A stretch of DNA of 64,000 bases from Bacillota bacterium (GTDB taxonomy: Bacteria; Bacillota; Clostridia; Lachnospirales; Lachnospiraceae), in assembly GCA_023414355.1 (NCBI GenBank), contig JAEZOB010000079.1:1-64000 (forward strand), read 5' to 3'. A program made the translations under genes and the position numbers. A model generated the notes under the pieces. It was not told the DNA's origin. It was given only the letters and a program-made list of their open reading frames with translations, and did no database searches. Within the stretch, counting starts at the first letter, position 1. Each line of letters starts with the position of its first letter. Shown here one piece after another: positions 51,790 through 62,044 of the stretch.

Positions 51790-53367
51790 ATGGAACATAG
51801 AGAGCTGACTGTCAGACAGACGAGACAGAGGAAACGGAGTAACATTCTCAGAGGAACCATCATTCTGACAATTGCGGGCTTCATAACAAGATTCATCGGG
51901 TTCTTCTACCGCATCTTCCTGTCCAATACCATGGGAGCAGAGCTACTGGGCATCTACCAGTTGATTTTTCCCGTCTACGGAATATGCTTTACTATTTATG
52001 CGACCGGAATTCAGACTTCGATCTCCCGTCTGGTTGCCGCAGAGGTAGGACGGAAGAATATACGAAATGCCAAAAAAATACTCCCTCTGGGGCTTCTTCT
52101 GTCTGTTTCATCGGCTATCCTTCTGTCCATCCTGCTTTATTTTAACGCAGATCTTATTGCTATGAGATTTCTTCTTGAGAAAAGGAGCACCGTTTCTCTG
52201 CAAATTCTGGCCGCAGCTTTTCCTTTCTGCGGTATCACTGCCTGCATTAATGGCTATTATTTTGGTTTGAAGAAAGCAGGTGTGCCGGCTACAACACAAC
52301 TACTGGAGCAGGTCATCCGAGTTGTTTTCGTATATATTCTGGCCATCTATGTCGGCAATGGCGACGGCAGGGTAACATGCGAACTGGCTGTCCTGGGCCT
52401 GGTCGTTGGTGAAATCGCCTCCTGTATTTATAACTCAGTATCTCTAACAGTTACCTCCTCCCTTGAGAAACTACAGTCGGGTGGTACGAATCCCTATGCC
52501 AAAGAAGACAATCGTCGCAAGATTATGAACAACCTGCTGAGTTTAAGCGTTCCTCTATCTGCTAATCGCCTTTTACTCAGTATCCTTCACAGTATCGAGG
52601 CCATACTAATACCCGCAATGCTCCGAAGATCAGGCTTAAGTGTTAAGGATTCTTTAGTAATTTACGGAATTCTAAACGGGATGTCCATTCCCTTCATCCT
52701 GTTTCCTACAGCACTCATCAATGCATTGGCTGTTCTTGTTCTGCCAACCGTATCGGAGGCTCAGGCTGTAAACAATGAGAGGCTGATTGAGAAAACCTCG
52801 ATGATCGCGGTAAAATATAGCATAATTATCGGTATCCTCAGCACAGGATTATTCCTACTTTTTGGCCAGGATCTCGGTAACACAGTTTTTCATAATAAAT
52901 TAGCCGGAACCTATTTGGTCATACTGGCATGGCTCTGCCCTTTGATTTACCTGACGACCACCTTAGGCAGTATAATTAATGGACTGGGGAAAGCTAATAT
53001 AACCTTTATTAATTCCATCATCAGCTCCCTATGCAAGATAGTTCTGGTAGCATTATTGATTCCCGCACTGGGTATCAAAGGATATCTGATCTCACTGCTG
53101 ATCGGTCAGGTGATTGTTACCGGTCTTGATACGTTTGCCGTACTAAGGAATGTCCATTTCTCACTTAGTCTCATCGATAGCATAGTGAAACCTGCAATCA
53201 TCGTTACTATAGCAGGATATCTTCTGAAGGTGAGTTATGAATATATAAAAAAAATGACGCACATGAACGAAGTAGTATTTCTACTGACCTTCTGTCTTCT
53301 GTTATGCGTCATTTGCCTCTGTTTTCTATATGTTACCAAAGCCATCTCCAGAAAGGACTTTAGATAG
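51790..53367 (+). CDS. SpoVB/MurJ-like polysaccharide flippase
   Basis: A 525-residue MOP-superfamily protein with about fourteen membrane helices, starting with a basic N-terminus then LRGTIILTIAGFITRFIGFFYR. Length and opening segment match stage V sporulation protein B and related lipid II-type flippases of clostridia. GGGAGG lies 9 nt before the ATG. Its last 8 nt overlap the 3' end of the convergent diguanylate cyclase gene. Assignment to sporulation versus vegetative wall synthesis is not possible from sequence. Confidence 0.88.
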   Translation: MEHRELTVRQTRQRKRSNILRGTIILTIAGFITRFIGFFYRIFLSNTMGAELLGIYQLIFPVYGICFTIYATGIQTSISRLVAAEVGRKNIRNAKKILPLGLLLSVSSAILLSILLYFNADLIAMRFLLEKRSTVSLQILAAAFPFCGITACINGYYFGLKKAGVPATTQLLEQVIRVVFVYILAIYVGNGDGRVTCELAVLGLVVGEIASCIYNSVSLTVTSSLEKLQSGGTNPYAKEDNRRKIMNNLLSLSVPLSANRLLLSILHSIEAILIPAMLRRSGLSVKDSLVIYGILNGMSIPFILFPTALINALAVLVLPTVSEAQAVNNERLIEKTSMIAVKYSIIIGILSTGLFLLFGQDLGNTVFHNKLAGTYLVILAWLCPLIYLTTTLGSIINGLGKANITFINSIISSLCKIVLVALLIPALGIKGYLISLLIGQVIVTGLDTFAVLRNVHFSLSLIDSIVKPAIIVTIAGYLLKVSYEYIKKMTHMNEVVFLLTFCLLLCVICLCFLYVTKAISRKDFR

Positions 53368-54763
53368 CCGGCTTATATACCATAAAATCGTTCTTGCCTT
53401 GTTCTTTCACCTCGTATAAAGCCTGATCTGCGTGGAATATCAATTGCTCATAATGATGACCTGCTTCCGGATAGATAGCAATTCCGATACTTGCTGAAAT
53501 CTTGATAGACTGTTCATTGTTAATATAAACCGTATCCAAAGCTTCCTTTAGCAGCTTAGCCTTATGTAAAACCTCGTCGATATCCGTAATATTCCCTATA
53601 AATACTACGAATTCATCGCCACCAATTCTTCCAATGATCTCTCCATCATGAAATCGATCTTTAATACAACCGATTACATGGACCAAAACCTTATCTCCCG
53701 GTAGATGTCCATAGGTATCGTTAATTTTCTTAAAATCATCAAAATCAACAAACATCAGAACATGCAAACCGTTTTTGCTACCGGATATAAACTTATCAAT
53801 TTTTTTAATTGTAATCTCTTTGTTGTATACGCCAGTTAACGGGTCTCTGGTAGCCTTATATTCCAGCGCTTCCAGCTCTCTCTTCTGCGTATCGATATTT
53901 ACCAGCTTTCCGATAATTCGAAGGGGGTTCTTATCATCATCATAAATTGTCTTTCCCATCAGCTGGCACCAGATGAATTCATTCAGTTTGCCTTTGATAC
54001 GAAATTCAGCTTCGATAATGCTCTTGCCCTGTCTGAGTTCCTCGCATAACTCCAGATAGATCCCCCAATCATCCGGATGGATGGTATTGCGTCGCAGTTC
54101 AGATCTGGAGTAAAAATCATAAATAAGCGAATTGTATCCGAATAACTCCCTGAACTTATCAGTAAAAATCATTTCATCCTTTTGTATATGATATTCAAAA
54201 AGTATATCTTTGGATATCTCCGTCGCTATGCGATATCGTTCTCCTTCCAAAAGAATCAATTCCTGCATCTGCTTCTGTTCGGATATATCCACAAACACCA
54301 CAGATAAGGTATGTCTCCCATCCTTCGTCATTGCGTTATTACCCGTCATTAAGGTATGTAAGACATTACCTTCCTTGGAAATCATTCGTGTCTCACACCG
54401 GATTACATCATTCTCCAACTGCTCTTTAACAATATCCATAAAATTGGTATCTCTTGAATCAATAAAATCCAGCAGGGTGAATTTACTCTCTGCCTTTGCC
54501 GAACTCTTATCATAACCCAGCATTTCATAAAAACCCTGACTTGCATATAATATCTTGCAATCCTCCAAGGTAAAATGAACAAGCCCGGCCCGAATACTGT
54601 TCGTAATCCTCTTTAGCTCCAGAGCCGCTTCGGTAACCTTTTTCTCGTTAGCCAAGCGGCAAAGCAAAACTACAACAACACCAATGATTAGTAAGCTCAC
54701 GATCGCTATCATCAATATCAGTAAAAATGTAGGCTTGCTTTGTAACGCATTGATCAGTTTCAT
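53360..54763 (-). CDS. Membrane diguanylate cyclase with PAS domains
   Basis: A 467-residue enzyme making cyclic di-GMP. One N-terminal membrane helix (about 11-33), two PAS-like domains (about 45-165 and 180-295) and a GGDEF domain (about 305-465) with the intact motif IGRIGGDEF. A canonical inhibitory RxxD site five residues before GGDEF is not evident. It may supply c-di-GMP to proteins such as the MshEN-like protein at 31384, which is speculative. Confidence 0.92.
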   Translation of the reverse strand: MKLINALQSKPTFLLILMIAIVSLLIIGVVVVLLCRLANEKKVTEAALELKRITNSIRAGLVHFTLEDCKILYASQGFYEMLGYDKSSAKAESKFTLLDFIDSRDTNFMDIVKEQLENDVIRCETRMISKEGNVLHTLMTGNNAMTKDGRHTLSVVFVDISEQKQMQELILLEGERYRIATEISKDILFEYHIQKDEMIFTDKFRELFGYNSLIYDFYSRSELRRNTIHPDDWGIYLELCEELRQGKSIIEAEFRIKGKLNEFIWCQLMGKTIYDDDKNPLRIIGKLVNIDTQKRELEALEYKATRDPLTGVYNKEITIKKIDKFISGSKNGLHVLMFVDFDDFKKINDTYGHLPGDKVLVHVIGCIKDRFHDGEIIGRIGGDEFVVFIGNITDIDEVLHKAKLLKEALDTVYINNEQSIKISASIGIAIYPEAGHHYEQLIFHADQALYEVKEQGKNDFMVYKPAI

Positions 54764-54944
54764 ACAACCTAGTCCCCCAACTAAAAACTGAATTCAAATG
54801 TCAAATCACATCCACGCCTACTGAACATGATCATAGTACTTAAGGTCTTATCCTAATCCCTATTGTTTCGCACCTTTTAAGACCTTATTTCTTCTTCCCA
54901 ATCGCACCTGGTAAAGGCATGGTGCAAGTTATATTATTCATAAA

Positions 54945-55148
54945 TACCTTCTATAAAGCGTAAGGTGTGACTCCGACTACTGACAAGTTCCACCTTATAA
55001 AACATAAGTTATAACATTTGTTAATATCAAGTCCTCCTATAAAACATAAGGTGTGACTTTAGTTAATATGAAGTAACTCGTTTATAATTCGTAAGGAGTT
55101 ACCTTGATTACTTCCAATTCCCATCTTATAATACATAAGGTGTGACCT
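54945..55148. repeat. Five ~44-bp repeats extending from the metA 3' end
   Basis: The core TATAAA-CATAAGGTGTGAC recurs with starts at 54952, 54996, 55038, 55083 and 55127 (spacings 44, 42, 45, 44). The last copy is the terminal coding sequence and stop codon of metA, so the array looks like degenerate duplications of the gene's end running into the downstream DNA. Confidence 0.85.
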
Positions 55149-56031
55149 GGTAGACATAATAATTCAGCCAGTTTGTGTACATTGCGTTGGCATGCGCTCT
55201 CCAGACGAGATTCGGCCTTGACTCAGGCTGATCCTCCGGATAATAATTCTTGGGCAGGGCAATGTCCAAACCCTTTGCTACATCCCTTTTATATTCTTTA
55301 TCAAGGGATATTCTGTCATATTCGGGATGCCCCATAACAAATATCTGTTTTCCTTCCTCCGCGATAACGATAAATACACCGGCTTCTTCAGATTCCGCAA
55401 GTATGGTCAATTCCTTACGTGTTAGGATTTCTTCCCGGGTAACAGTCGTATATCTGGAGTGAGGTGCATAAAAGACATCATCAAAACCCCTGACGAAAGG
55501 TACTTTTCGTTCCATAACTCTATGCTCAAAGATACCGAACATCTTCTGATCCAGTGAGCTTTTCTTTACTCCATAATGATAATAGAGTCCTGCTTGTGCC
55601 CCCCAACAGATATGGAGTGTTGAAGTAACATTCGTTACAGACCATTGCATGATCCGTACCAACTCATCCCAATAGGTTACCTTCTCAAACTCCATCTGCT
55701 CCACAGGTGCCCCTGTAATAATTAGGCCGTCGAATTTACGATCCTTCACATCTTCAAAAGTCAAATAGAACTGATCCAAATGACTTGTAGGTGTATGAGA
55801 CCCGACATAGGTCTCTGTCGTCAAAAAGGTCACATCTACCTGAAGTGGAGTATTGGAAAGACTTCGAAGCAACTGTACCTCAGTATCTTCTTTGATCGGC
55901 ATCAAATTCAATATTGCAATCTGCAACGGTCGGATGTCCTGATGCGTCGCTCTGGTCTCATCCATCACAAATATATTTTCATCTTCCAGAACCTTCTTCG
56001 CCGGAAAATCACTTTGAACTCTAATCGGCAT
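55126..56031 (-). CDS. metA: Homoserine O-acyltransferase (MetA type)
   Basis: A 301-residue class I glutamine amidotransferase-like enzyme acylating homoserine, the first step of methionine synthesis. The catalytic cysteine is in HICWGAQAGLYY (about 142) and the His/Glu pair in VMGHPEYD (about 235). Whether it uses acetyl- or succinyl-CoA depends on one residue after the cysteine region, and many clostridial MetA proteins are acetyltransferases. No SAM riboswitch or T-box is visible in the 107 nt before it. Confidence 0.94.
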   Translation of the reverse strand: MPIRVQSDFPAKKVLEDENIFVMDETRATHQDIRPLQIAILNLMPIKEDTEVQLLRSLSNTPLQVDVTFLTTETYVGSHTPTSHLDQFYLTFEDVKDRKFDGLIITGAPVEQMEFEKVTYWDELVRIMQWSVTNVTSTLHICWGAQAGLYYHYGVKKSSLDQKMFGIFEHRVMERKVPFVRGFDDVFYAPHSRYTTVTREEILTRKELTILAESEEAGVFIVIAEEGKQIFVMGHPEYDRISLDKEYKRDVAKGLDIALPKNYYPEDQPESRPNLVWRAHANAMYTNWLNYYVYQVTPYVL

Positions 56032-56138
56032 CCTTCATCACCATCTTCACATTTTTGTCATAGCAAAAAATATCATAACATGATTTTCTAAATAAATCAA
56101 CAAACAATCACAAGTTTATCCAAAATATCCCTTTTGAT

Positions 56139-58136
56139 TTATTGAAGCATTTCCAGTACTTCCACCTCCGTAAGTATAGGTATGCCAAGCTCCTGCGCTT
56201 TCGTTAATTTACTTCCGGCGTTCTCGCCTGCAATCAAATAATTGGTCTTCTTCGATACACTGCCGGACACCTTGCCACCATGCTTCACAACCAGTTCTTC
56301 CATCTCAGTCCTGCCCATATTAGGAAGCGTACCGGTAATGACAAAGGTTAGGTTGAAGAAACGTTTCTCCCCTGAAGCCTCTTCGACCTGGGAATAGAAA
56401 TTCATTCCTGCTTTCTCCAGCCGGTCAAGTATTTTCAGATTATCCTCATTTGCGAAGAAATCAACGATAGATCTGGCTGTAATGTCACCGACATCATTGA
56501 TTGCTACCAGTTCCTCATAGGAAGCAGACTTTAATTCATATAAGGAACGAAAATGCTTCTTCAGCTGTGTTCCTGCCTGGCGGCCGATATTCTTAATTCC
56601 CAATCCGGTAATCAAACGGTCAATGTCATTCTCCTTACTGTCTTCAATCGCCTTAAGAAGCTTATCCGTATTTTTCTCTTTTCCGATCAGACCTTTTTCG
56701 ATCAGCTCGTCGCGATAATTTTTCAGATCATAGATATCTGCAATATCTTTCAGATACCCTTCTTGAATCAGTACCTCAACATAGGCTTCACCAAAGCCTT
56801 TAATATCCATGGCATTTCGTCCGACAAAATTTATAATATGCTGAGAAAGCTGTGCCGGACAGTTAATATTCGTACATCTGGTATCTGCTGTGTTGACATC
56901 TCTAGTCGTAGGTGCACCGCAGCTCGGACAGGTAGCGGAAATCCGAAAGGGTATAGTGCCTTCCGGACGCTTTACTTTATTGACGGATAAGACCTCGGGA
57001 ATGATCTCTCCGGCTTTTCGGACAACTATGGTATCTCCGATCCGTACATCCAATTCGTCGATGCGATCCTGATTATGCAGTGTTGCTCGTTCCACATTCG
57101 TACCGCACAGTCTGATAGGCTCAAAGATAGCTGTCGGAGTAATCCTGCCCGTCCTGCCGACAGTCAGTCTAATCTCCTTCACTACTGTCTCCTTTTCTTC
57201 CGGAGGATACTTATAGGCGATAGCCCAGCGGGGTACCTTCGAGGTAGCTCCGAAATATTCTCTGTCTCTTAAATTATCCACCTTGACTACTGCTCCGTCG
57301 ATATCATACGGAAGATTACCGCGTTCTTCTCCGATCTGTGTAATCGCTTCCCACACCTCATCAGCAGTTCTACATTTTCTATAGCCCTCACTCACCTTCA
57401 CTCCCTGCTTCTGAAGCCACTCCAGGCTCTCCGAGTGCGATGTAAAGGTAAATCCTTTCGTATCCTGAACATTGAATATGAATAAGGAAAGCTTCCGTTC
57501 TCTTACAACCTCCGGATCAAGCTGACGCAGTGTTCCTGCAGAGCAATTTCTGGGGTTGGCAAAAAGCTTCTTCCCTGCTGCCTCCAGCCGATCATTCACC
57601 GCTTCGAAATCTTCATTTTTCATATAGACCTCGCCGCGAATTTCTATATAAGGAACTGCATCCTTGAGCTTTGTCTTGACATCCTTAATTACCTTTACAT
57701 TATCTGTAACGTCCTCACCCTGAAGAATACCATCCCCTCTGGTCACACCCATCGTCAGATTTCCTTCAGTATAACGCAAGGAGACGGATAACCCGTCTAT
57801 CTTTTTCTCTACGACAAAGACGGTATCCGGCCGCTCCTTTAGTACCTTTTCAACAAAGCCAACAACCTCTTCCTTAGAAAATACATCCTGAAGGCTCAGC
57901 ATGGGAACATTATGCTTCACCAATACTCCGGCCTCTCTCTTAGCAACTCCGCCAACCTTACGGGTAGGTGATTCCTCATCTGCAAACTGGGGATTCTCCT
58001 GTTCCAGCTTACGAAGCTTCTGTGAGAGCTGATCATATTCATAATCAGATATCTCCGGATCATCCTGGTTATAATAACGGTCATTATGATAAGTGAGCAA
58101 AGCTCTGAGCTGTTCTATCTCTTCTCTGATTTCCAT
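56139..58136 (-). CDS. ligA: NAD-dependent DNA ligase
   Basis: A 665-residue ligase joining Okazaki fragments. The adenylated lysine is in VEKKIDGLSVSL (about 110-120). The Cys4 zinc site is visible as CPSCG and CTNINC (about 405-430), followed by helix-hairpin-helix repeats and a C-terminal BRCT domain (about 590-665, FVITGTLPNMGRTEM). AAGGGA precedes the start. Downstream is metA, 107 nt away. Confidence 0.97.
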   Translation of the reverse strand: MEIREEIEQLRALLTYHNDRYYNQDDPEISDYEYDQLSQKLRKLEQENPQFADEESPTRKVGGVAKREAGVLVKHNVPMLSLQDVFSKEEVVGFVEKVLKERPDTVFVVEKKIDGLSVSLRYTEGNLTMGVTRGDGILQGEDVTDNVKVIKDVKTKLKDAVPYIEIRGEVYMKNEDFEAVNDRLEAAGKKLFANPRNCSAGTLRQLDPEVVRERKLSLFIFNVQDTKGFTFTSHSESLEWLQKQGVKVSEGYRKCRTADEVWEAITQIGEERGNLPYDIDGAVVKVDNLRDREYFGATSKVPRWAIAYKYPPEEKETVVKEIRLTVGRTGRITPTAIFEPIRLCGTNVERATLHNQDRIDELDVRIGDTIVVRKAGEIIPEVLSVNKVKRPEGTIPFRISATCPSCGAPTTRDVNTADTRCTNINCPAQLSQHIINFVGRNAMDIKGFGEAYVEVLIQEGYLKDIADIYDLKNYRDELIEKGLIGKEKNTDKLLKAIEDSKENDIDRLITGLGIKNIGRQAGTQLKKHFRSLYELKSASYEELVAINDVGDITARSIVDFFANEDNLKILDRLEKAGMNFYSQVEEASGEKRFFNLTFVITGTLPNMGRTEMEELVVKHGGKVSGSVSKKTNYLIAGENAGSKLTKAQELGIPILTEVEVLEMLQ

Positions 58137-58223
58137 GATACTCTATCCCTTTCTTACATGAATATATTCAATTTCTTATATCATAGCACAGGTAATCACC
58201 ATAGGATGCCTCTTTCGAAATAA

Positions 58224-58982
58224 TCAGGGCCTTCCTTTCTTATCCAAAAAGGATTTTGTCAGTTCCTCAATCTCTTTCTCCGTTACATTGCGATAATCAC
58301 CAGTCTTTAGCCTTCCGAGTCTAATGTTCATAATTCGTACACGTCTCAGATTAACGACCCGGTATTCAAAATGTTCACACATTCGCCTGATCTGTCGATT
58401 CAGACCCTGGGTGAGAATGATGCTAAAGGTATATTTATCTATCTGATCTACTTTACAGGGTTTTGTCACCGTATCGAGGATCGGGACTCCCATGGACATC
58501 TTCTTAATGAAATCCGCTGTGATTTCCTTATTAACGGTTACGACATATTCCTTCTCATGATTATTTTCTGCACGAAGAATCTTATTCACTATGTTTCCGT
58601 CATTCGTAAGCAGGATCAAACCTTCTGAATCCTTATCCAGACGACCGATCGGATAAATTCGCATTCCATAACCGATATAATCCACTATATTATCCGGTTC
58701 GTTATGATCTGTGGTGCATACGATCCCCTCCGGCTTGTTGAATGCAATTAAGACTAATTTTTCTTCCTTTTTTACCGGCTTCCCACAAAAGGTTACCTGA
58801 CTTTGCTTCGTTACCTTGGAGCCCATCTGTGCTATCTGCCCGTCAATCTTGACCTTGCCCTCTTCAATAAAACGATCAGCCTCTCTGCGGGAACAGATCC
58901 CTGCTTCACTTAAAAATTTATTGATACGGATTACTTCTTGATCCTCTTCCTGAGAAGTCAGCCGTTTTGTCCTTTTAGCCAT
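58224..58982 (-). CDS. 23S rRNA pseudouridine synthase, RluB/RluF family
   Basis: A 252-residue enzyme with an N-terminal S4 RNA-binding domain (INKFLSEAGICSRREADRFIEEG in part) and the RluB/E/F catalytic motif GRLDKDSEGLILLTNDG, whose Asp is the nucleophile. The C-terminal GLNRQIRRMCEHFEYRVVNLRR strand is also typical; short fragments such as QGLNRQIRRMC suffice to identify it. The start at 58982 follows GGTGG; the upstream frame to 59015 is weaker. RluF is slightly favoured over RluB by the DSEGL variant. Confidence 0.93.
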   Translation of the reverse strand: MAKRTKRLTSQEEDQEVIRINKFLSEAGICSRREADRFIEEGKVKIDGQIAQMGSKVTKQSQVTFCGKPVKKEEKLVLIAFNKPEGIVCTTDHNEPDNIVDYIGYGMRIYPIGRLDKDSEGLILLTNDGNIVNKILRAENNHEKEYVVTVNKEITADFIKKMSMGVPILDTVTKPCKVDQIDKYTFSIILTQGLNRQIRRMCEHFEYRVVNLRRVRIMNIRLGRLKTGDYRNVTEKEIEELTKSFLDKKGRP

Positions 58983-59221
58983 AATCCACCTTACCTTTCG
59001 TCCTGCTTCCGGCAATTTAGCATTACGGCCGGATGTATTTAGCTAATTATACTTGATTTAAAATAGTTCGTCTACCCTTTTCCTAAACAGTACCAGCCTA
59101 TCTTTCGACTATACACAGCACATCCAAACGTAGTATTTTGATTCATAGGATATGATAATTTTAAAACAAAATAGTAAAGCAACAATTATTGCATAGAGAT
59201 CTCGTAAAATAGTAACGTAAC
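58983..59221. other. Intergenic region upstream of the pseudouridine synthase gene
   Basis: AT-rich with a TTGATT...TATGAT-like word near 59138-59160, but no promoter that I can defend, no ORF with a ribosome binding site and no hairpin apart from the terminator that follows. Confidence 0.4.
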
Positions 59222-59281
59222 AGAAAGAGCACCGTCTGGCCTTCCCGACATATGTGCGGGAAACCAGATGGTGCTCTTTCT
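59222..59281 (-). terminator. Terminator after the helical protein gene
   Basis: AGAAAGAGCACC pairs with GGTGCTCTTTCT, extended by a GTCTGG/CCAGAT segment, and the loop holds its own TTCCCG/CGGGAA hairpin. It lies 58 nt past the stop at 59340. Confidence 0.85.
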
Positions 59282-59339
59282 ATCAACTACTTGTAAAATG
59301 TCTTTTGCTATAATCTAGTCATATGAAAATCACTTCATT

Positions 59340-59774
59340 TTATAGGTAGTTCTTCATTATATTAATATTGTCTTCTTCTTTCTTAACGAAATCCTTGGCA
59401 ATCTGTGTGCTGATCCCATCGGCACCCTCATTCGCATGCAGTAATCTGGTCATCTGCGTCACTCCCATCGTACTACCCTGGATTACCATCTGGGCAATAT
59501 GGCTATCATCGGAATTGATCATCGTATTCATCTTTATATTACTTTTCAACATCATGTTTTTATATAAAGAATTATCCTTAGGATGTGCACCGCTTTTTCT
59601 CAGTTGCTGTTTCGACTTACCTGCTAACATCTTATAATCCTGCAGCTGTTTGTTTAAGTCGCTGTAGAATTCTCTGTCGGATGCTTTATCAAGAACCGCC
59701 TCGATTGCCGTGATGCCCATCTTTGCATTCTGATAGGTCTTCTCCAACAAATCCAGATCAACGTTTGTTATCAT
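59340..59774 (-). CDS. Uncharacterised four-helix protein (DUF2383-like)
   Basis: A 144-residue soluble, almost entirely helical protein, with pattern LEKTYQNAKMGITAIEAVLDKA, a GAHPKD turn and a Met-rich third helix. This resembles ferritin-like or DUF2383-type four-helix bundles. I cannot assign a function. A good ribosome binding site (AAGGAG) precedes the ATG and a terminator follows, so it is a monocistronic gene. Confidence 0.65.
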   Translation of the reverse strand: MITNVDLDLLEKTYQNAKMGITAIEAVLDKASDREFYSDLNKQLQDYKMLAGKSKQQLRKSGAHPKDNSLYKNMMLKSNIKMNTMINSDDSHIAQMVIQGSTMGVTQMTRLLHANEGADGISTQIAKDFVKKEEDNINIMKNYL

Positions 59775-59884
59775 AAAAACACTCCTTATCCTAAATTTAT
59801 AATTATAGTATAAGGAGTTATTGATAGAATTATTAAGTTTTTTGTCAAATAATAAAGATCTTCATATTAGTAACCAGTATAGAG

Positions 59885-60706
59885 CTACTGCGTTTGTATC
59901 TCACCCTCAGAAGTGGATTTCGTCTCCTCGTCCTTCTTTTCCTGCTCTTTGGCAGATGCTTTAGCCATTTTCTCAATGCTCTTCCAGAAGCTTGCCAGAT
60001 CCTCATCCTTCTTCTTAGCCTTAGCACTCTTCTCATCGGTTAATTCTGTCAGCTCCACAAAAGCCTTATCTTCACTGCAAGCATCATAATATGCTTTGGT
60101 ATCAGCATCCATCTCTCCGGAGTAGATCTTCAGCTTATTATCTTCACCGGTTACGACATAGAATTTAGAAAGTGCCGGTGCTGCCGTATTGATACTGGTA
60201 AATTTAATTTCATGATATACATATACAACATAGGTTCCTTCCTTGAGTCCCTTTTTCGTATATGTCTCAATTTTTTTATAATCTTCGATATATTCGGTCC
60301 TTGCCTGCAATTCCTCTTCAGACTCGACCTTGGTAGAATCGCTGATAATACTTTTCAGGGTATCGATGTCTCGGTTATTCTTAGCTGTATAATAGGTCTC
60401 AAACAGCTTATCTATCTCAGGATAGGCACCCTTCTTCTCGACCGGATAATCAGGAAGCGGAGTTGGAGAAGGAATAGGCGTAGGCGACACTGCCTCGGCG
60501 AGCTTCATAGCGGTACTGTCAGCCGTAGCCATTAGTGCATCATTCTCTGTGGTGGCCTTGTCATCTGCAATCTCTGTATTTAAAATTGTTTGAATACTAC
60601 TCTCCTGGGCTTTGGGTCTGTCCTGACTAACGGACAAAGTTAATATGCCAATGCCCATAGTACTCATTGTTGTAAGTAATATTATTTTTTTATATTTAAG
60701 TTTCAT
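59885..60706 (-). CDS. Secreted protein with NTF2-like middle domain
   Basis: A 273-residue protein with an N-terminal hydrophobic signal (about 5-25, IILLTTMSTMGIGILTLSV). A low-complexity linker follows, with a PTPIPSPTPLPDYP proline stretch near 75-88. A central domain (about 95-205) resembles NTF2-like folds found in clostridial envelope proteins, and the tail is highly charged (K/E, about 225-273). Function unknown; secretion or membrane anchoring is likely. A good promoter lies at 60757-60785. Confidence 0.75.
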   Translation of the reverse strand: MKLKYKKIILLTTMSTMGIGILTLSVSQDRPKAQESSIQTILNTEIADDKATTENDALMATADSTAMKLAEAVSPTPIPSPTPLPDYPVEKKGAYPEIDKLFETYYTAKNNRDIDTLKSIISDSTKVESEEELQARTEYIEDYKKIETYTKKGLKEGTYVVYVYHEIKFTSINTAAPALSKFYVVTGEDNKLKIYSGEMDADTKAYYDACSEDKAFVELTELTDEKSAKAKKKDEDLASFWKSIEKMAKASAKEQEKKDEETKSTSEGEIQTQ

Positions 60707-60756
60707 TATATCTCCTCAATCATACCAATTAGAACACAACTACATCTGCTTTTCCT

Positions 60757-60785
60757 ATTTTACCAAAAAGCGAAATAAAAATCAA
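60757..60785 (-). promoter_or_regulatory. Promoter of the secreted protein gene
   Basis: TTGATT (60780-60785) and TAAAAT (60757-60762) with a 17-nt spacer. Confidence 0.75.
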
Positions 60786-61182
60786 CCCAGTAATTTCATT
60801 TTTATGTAACATTATTTAACATTTTTGTAACATTTAATCTTTCTTTCCTCTAATAAGCTTAATATAACTCTGCTATTTTGCCGGTTCGTCCTAGGACAAC
60901 AAAACATATCCACGAATAGATCCGTCAAATGGTTCATATTATTCTGAGAGTATCTTCGATCCTTTTGATACTTTATCCACCCTAGAATAAATATATTTTA
61001 CATTTATATGGTTAGAATATATAATTAACACATACTTAATTTATATAGGGTCTATTCTCTACGACTTAAATAGGCCAGAGCCTATTACATCATCTATATT
61101 AAGCAGCAAATAAATGAATCGGAAGTGAACTGTTTTATTGATGTTATCATCCGGCAATTTAACTTCAGGAAAGGTGATATCC
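60786..61182. other. Divergent intergenic region before the EcsC-like gene
   Basis: AT-rich DNA with repeated AACATTT/TGTAACATT words near 60805-60835, of unknown role. I see no convincing plus-strand promoter, riboswitch or additional ORF. Confidence 0.4.
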
Positions 61183-61977
61183 ATGGTACAAACCCTAAAG
61201 CAACAGTTAAAACAGATAGAAGACCGGGAATTGTGTTTTTTAAGCCAATCCGGGAATACCTTATTGCAAAATACTCTGTCTCCTGTAATGAACAAGCTTC
61301 AGGATAAAATTCCCGTAAAATTACAGGACACATTGAATAGCGCATTTTATAAAGGCTTTCAGCTTGTCTTTGAAAAAGGAATTCCATATATTGAAAAGAG
61401 CTACGATAAGAATAAAATTGAGCTGGAGTTTGACATCAATAATTATGCCTTAGGAAAAAGGATTAGTAAAAAGCATATCAAAAAGCTGGATCGACATTCT
61501 AAGCAAGCCAGGCTGATCAACTCCTCCTTTTCGGTACTGGAAGGCGGTGTTCTTGGACTTTTTGGCATTGGCCTTCCCGACATCCCATTATTTTTGACTG
61601 TCCTACTGAGGACTGTCTATGAGATTGCTCTCAGTTATGGATTTCATTATGATACACAAGAGGAGAAAAGCTATATCATGCTGCTGATCAGCACAGCAAT
61701 CAGCAAGGGAGATCCGCAAGTACAGCTAAATAAGGAGTTGGAACTCCTCGCCGACCAGATTGACAGTGGAATCAATATCAACGTAAACTTAGAGCAGCAG
61801 ATGAAAGCAACCTCCGGCATGTTATCTGAGGCATTGTTAACAACAAAATTTCTACAGGGTATTCCTATTGCCGGTGCCGTCGGAGGGATCGTAAATTACA
61901 GCATTGTCAGCCGGGTGTCTACCTACGCCGGGATCAAATATAAGAAGAGATATCTGCTGAAAAAGGTAAGTGAATAG
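61183..61977 (+). CDS. EcsC family protein
   Basis: A 264-residue protein of the EcsC family (not the ABC transporter subunit itself but the family named after it). It has amphipathic helices, a glycine-rich region GGVLGLFGIGLPDIPLFLTVLLRT near residue 125-148 (given in parts: GLFGIGLPDIP) and a hydrophobic C-terminal segment IPIAGAVGGIVNYSI. The start at 61183 has AGGTG 6 nt upstream; the frame begins 15 codons earlier without a site. Function unknown; some homologues sit in the membrane. Confidence 0.8.
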   Translation: MVQTLKQQLKQIEDRELCFLSQSGNTLLQNTLSPVMNKLQDKIPVKLQDTLNSAFYKGFQLVFEKGIPYIEKSYDKNKIELEFDINNYALGKRISKKHIKKLDRHSKQARLINSSFSVLEGGVLGLFGIGLPDIPLFLTVLLRTVYEIALSYGFHYDTQEEKSYIMLLISTAISKGDPQVQLNKELELLADQIDSGININVNLEQQMKATSGMLSEALLTTKFLQGIPIAGAVGGIVNYSIVSRVSTYAGIKYKKRYLLKKVSE

Positions 61978-62044
61978 CTGAAAAGCTTCTTTACTTTGCA
62001 AAATTTATAGTATATAATAACATAGTCTGAAAAATCAGAGAAAT

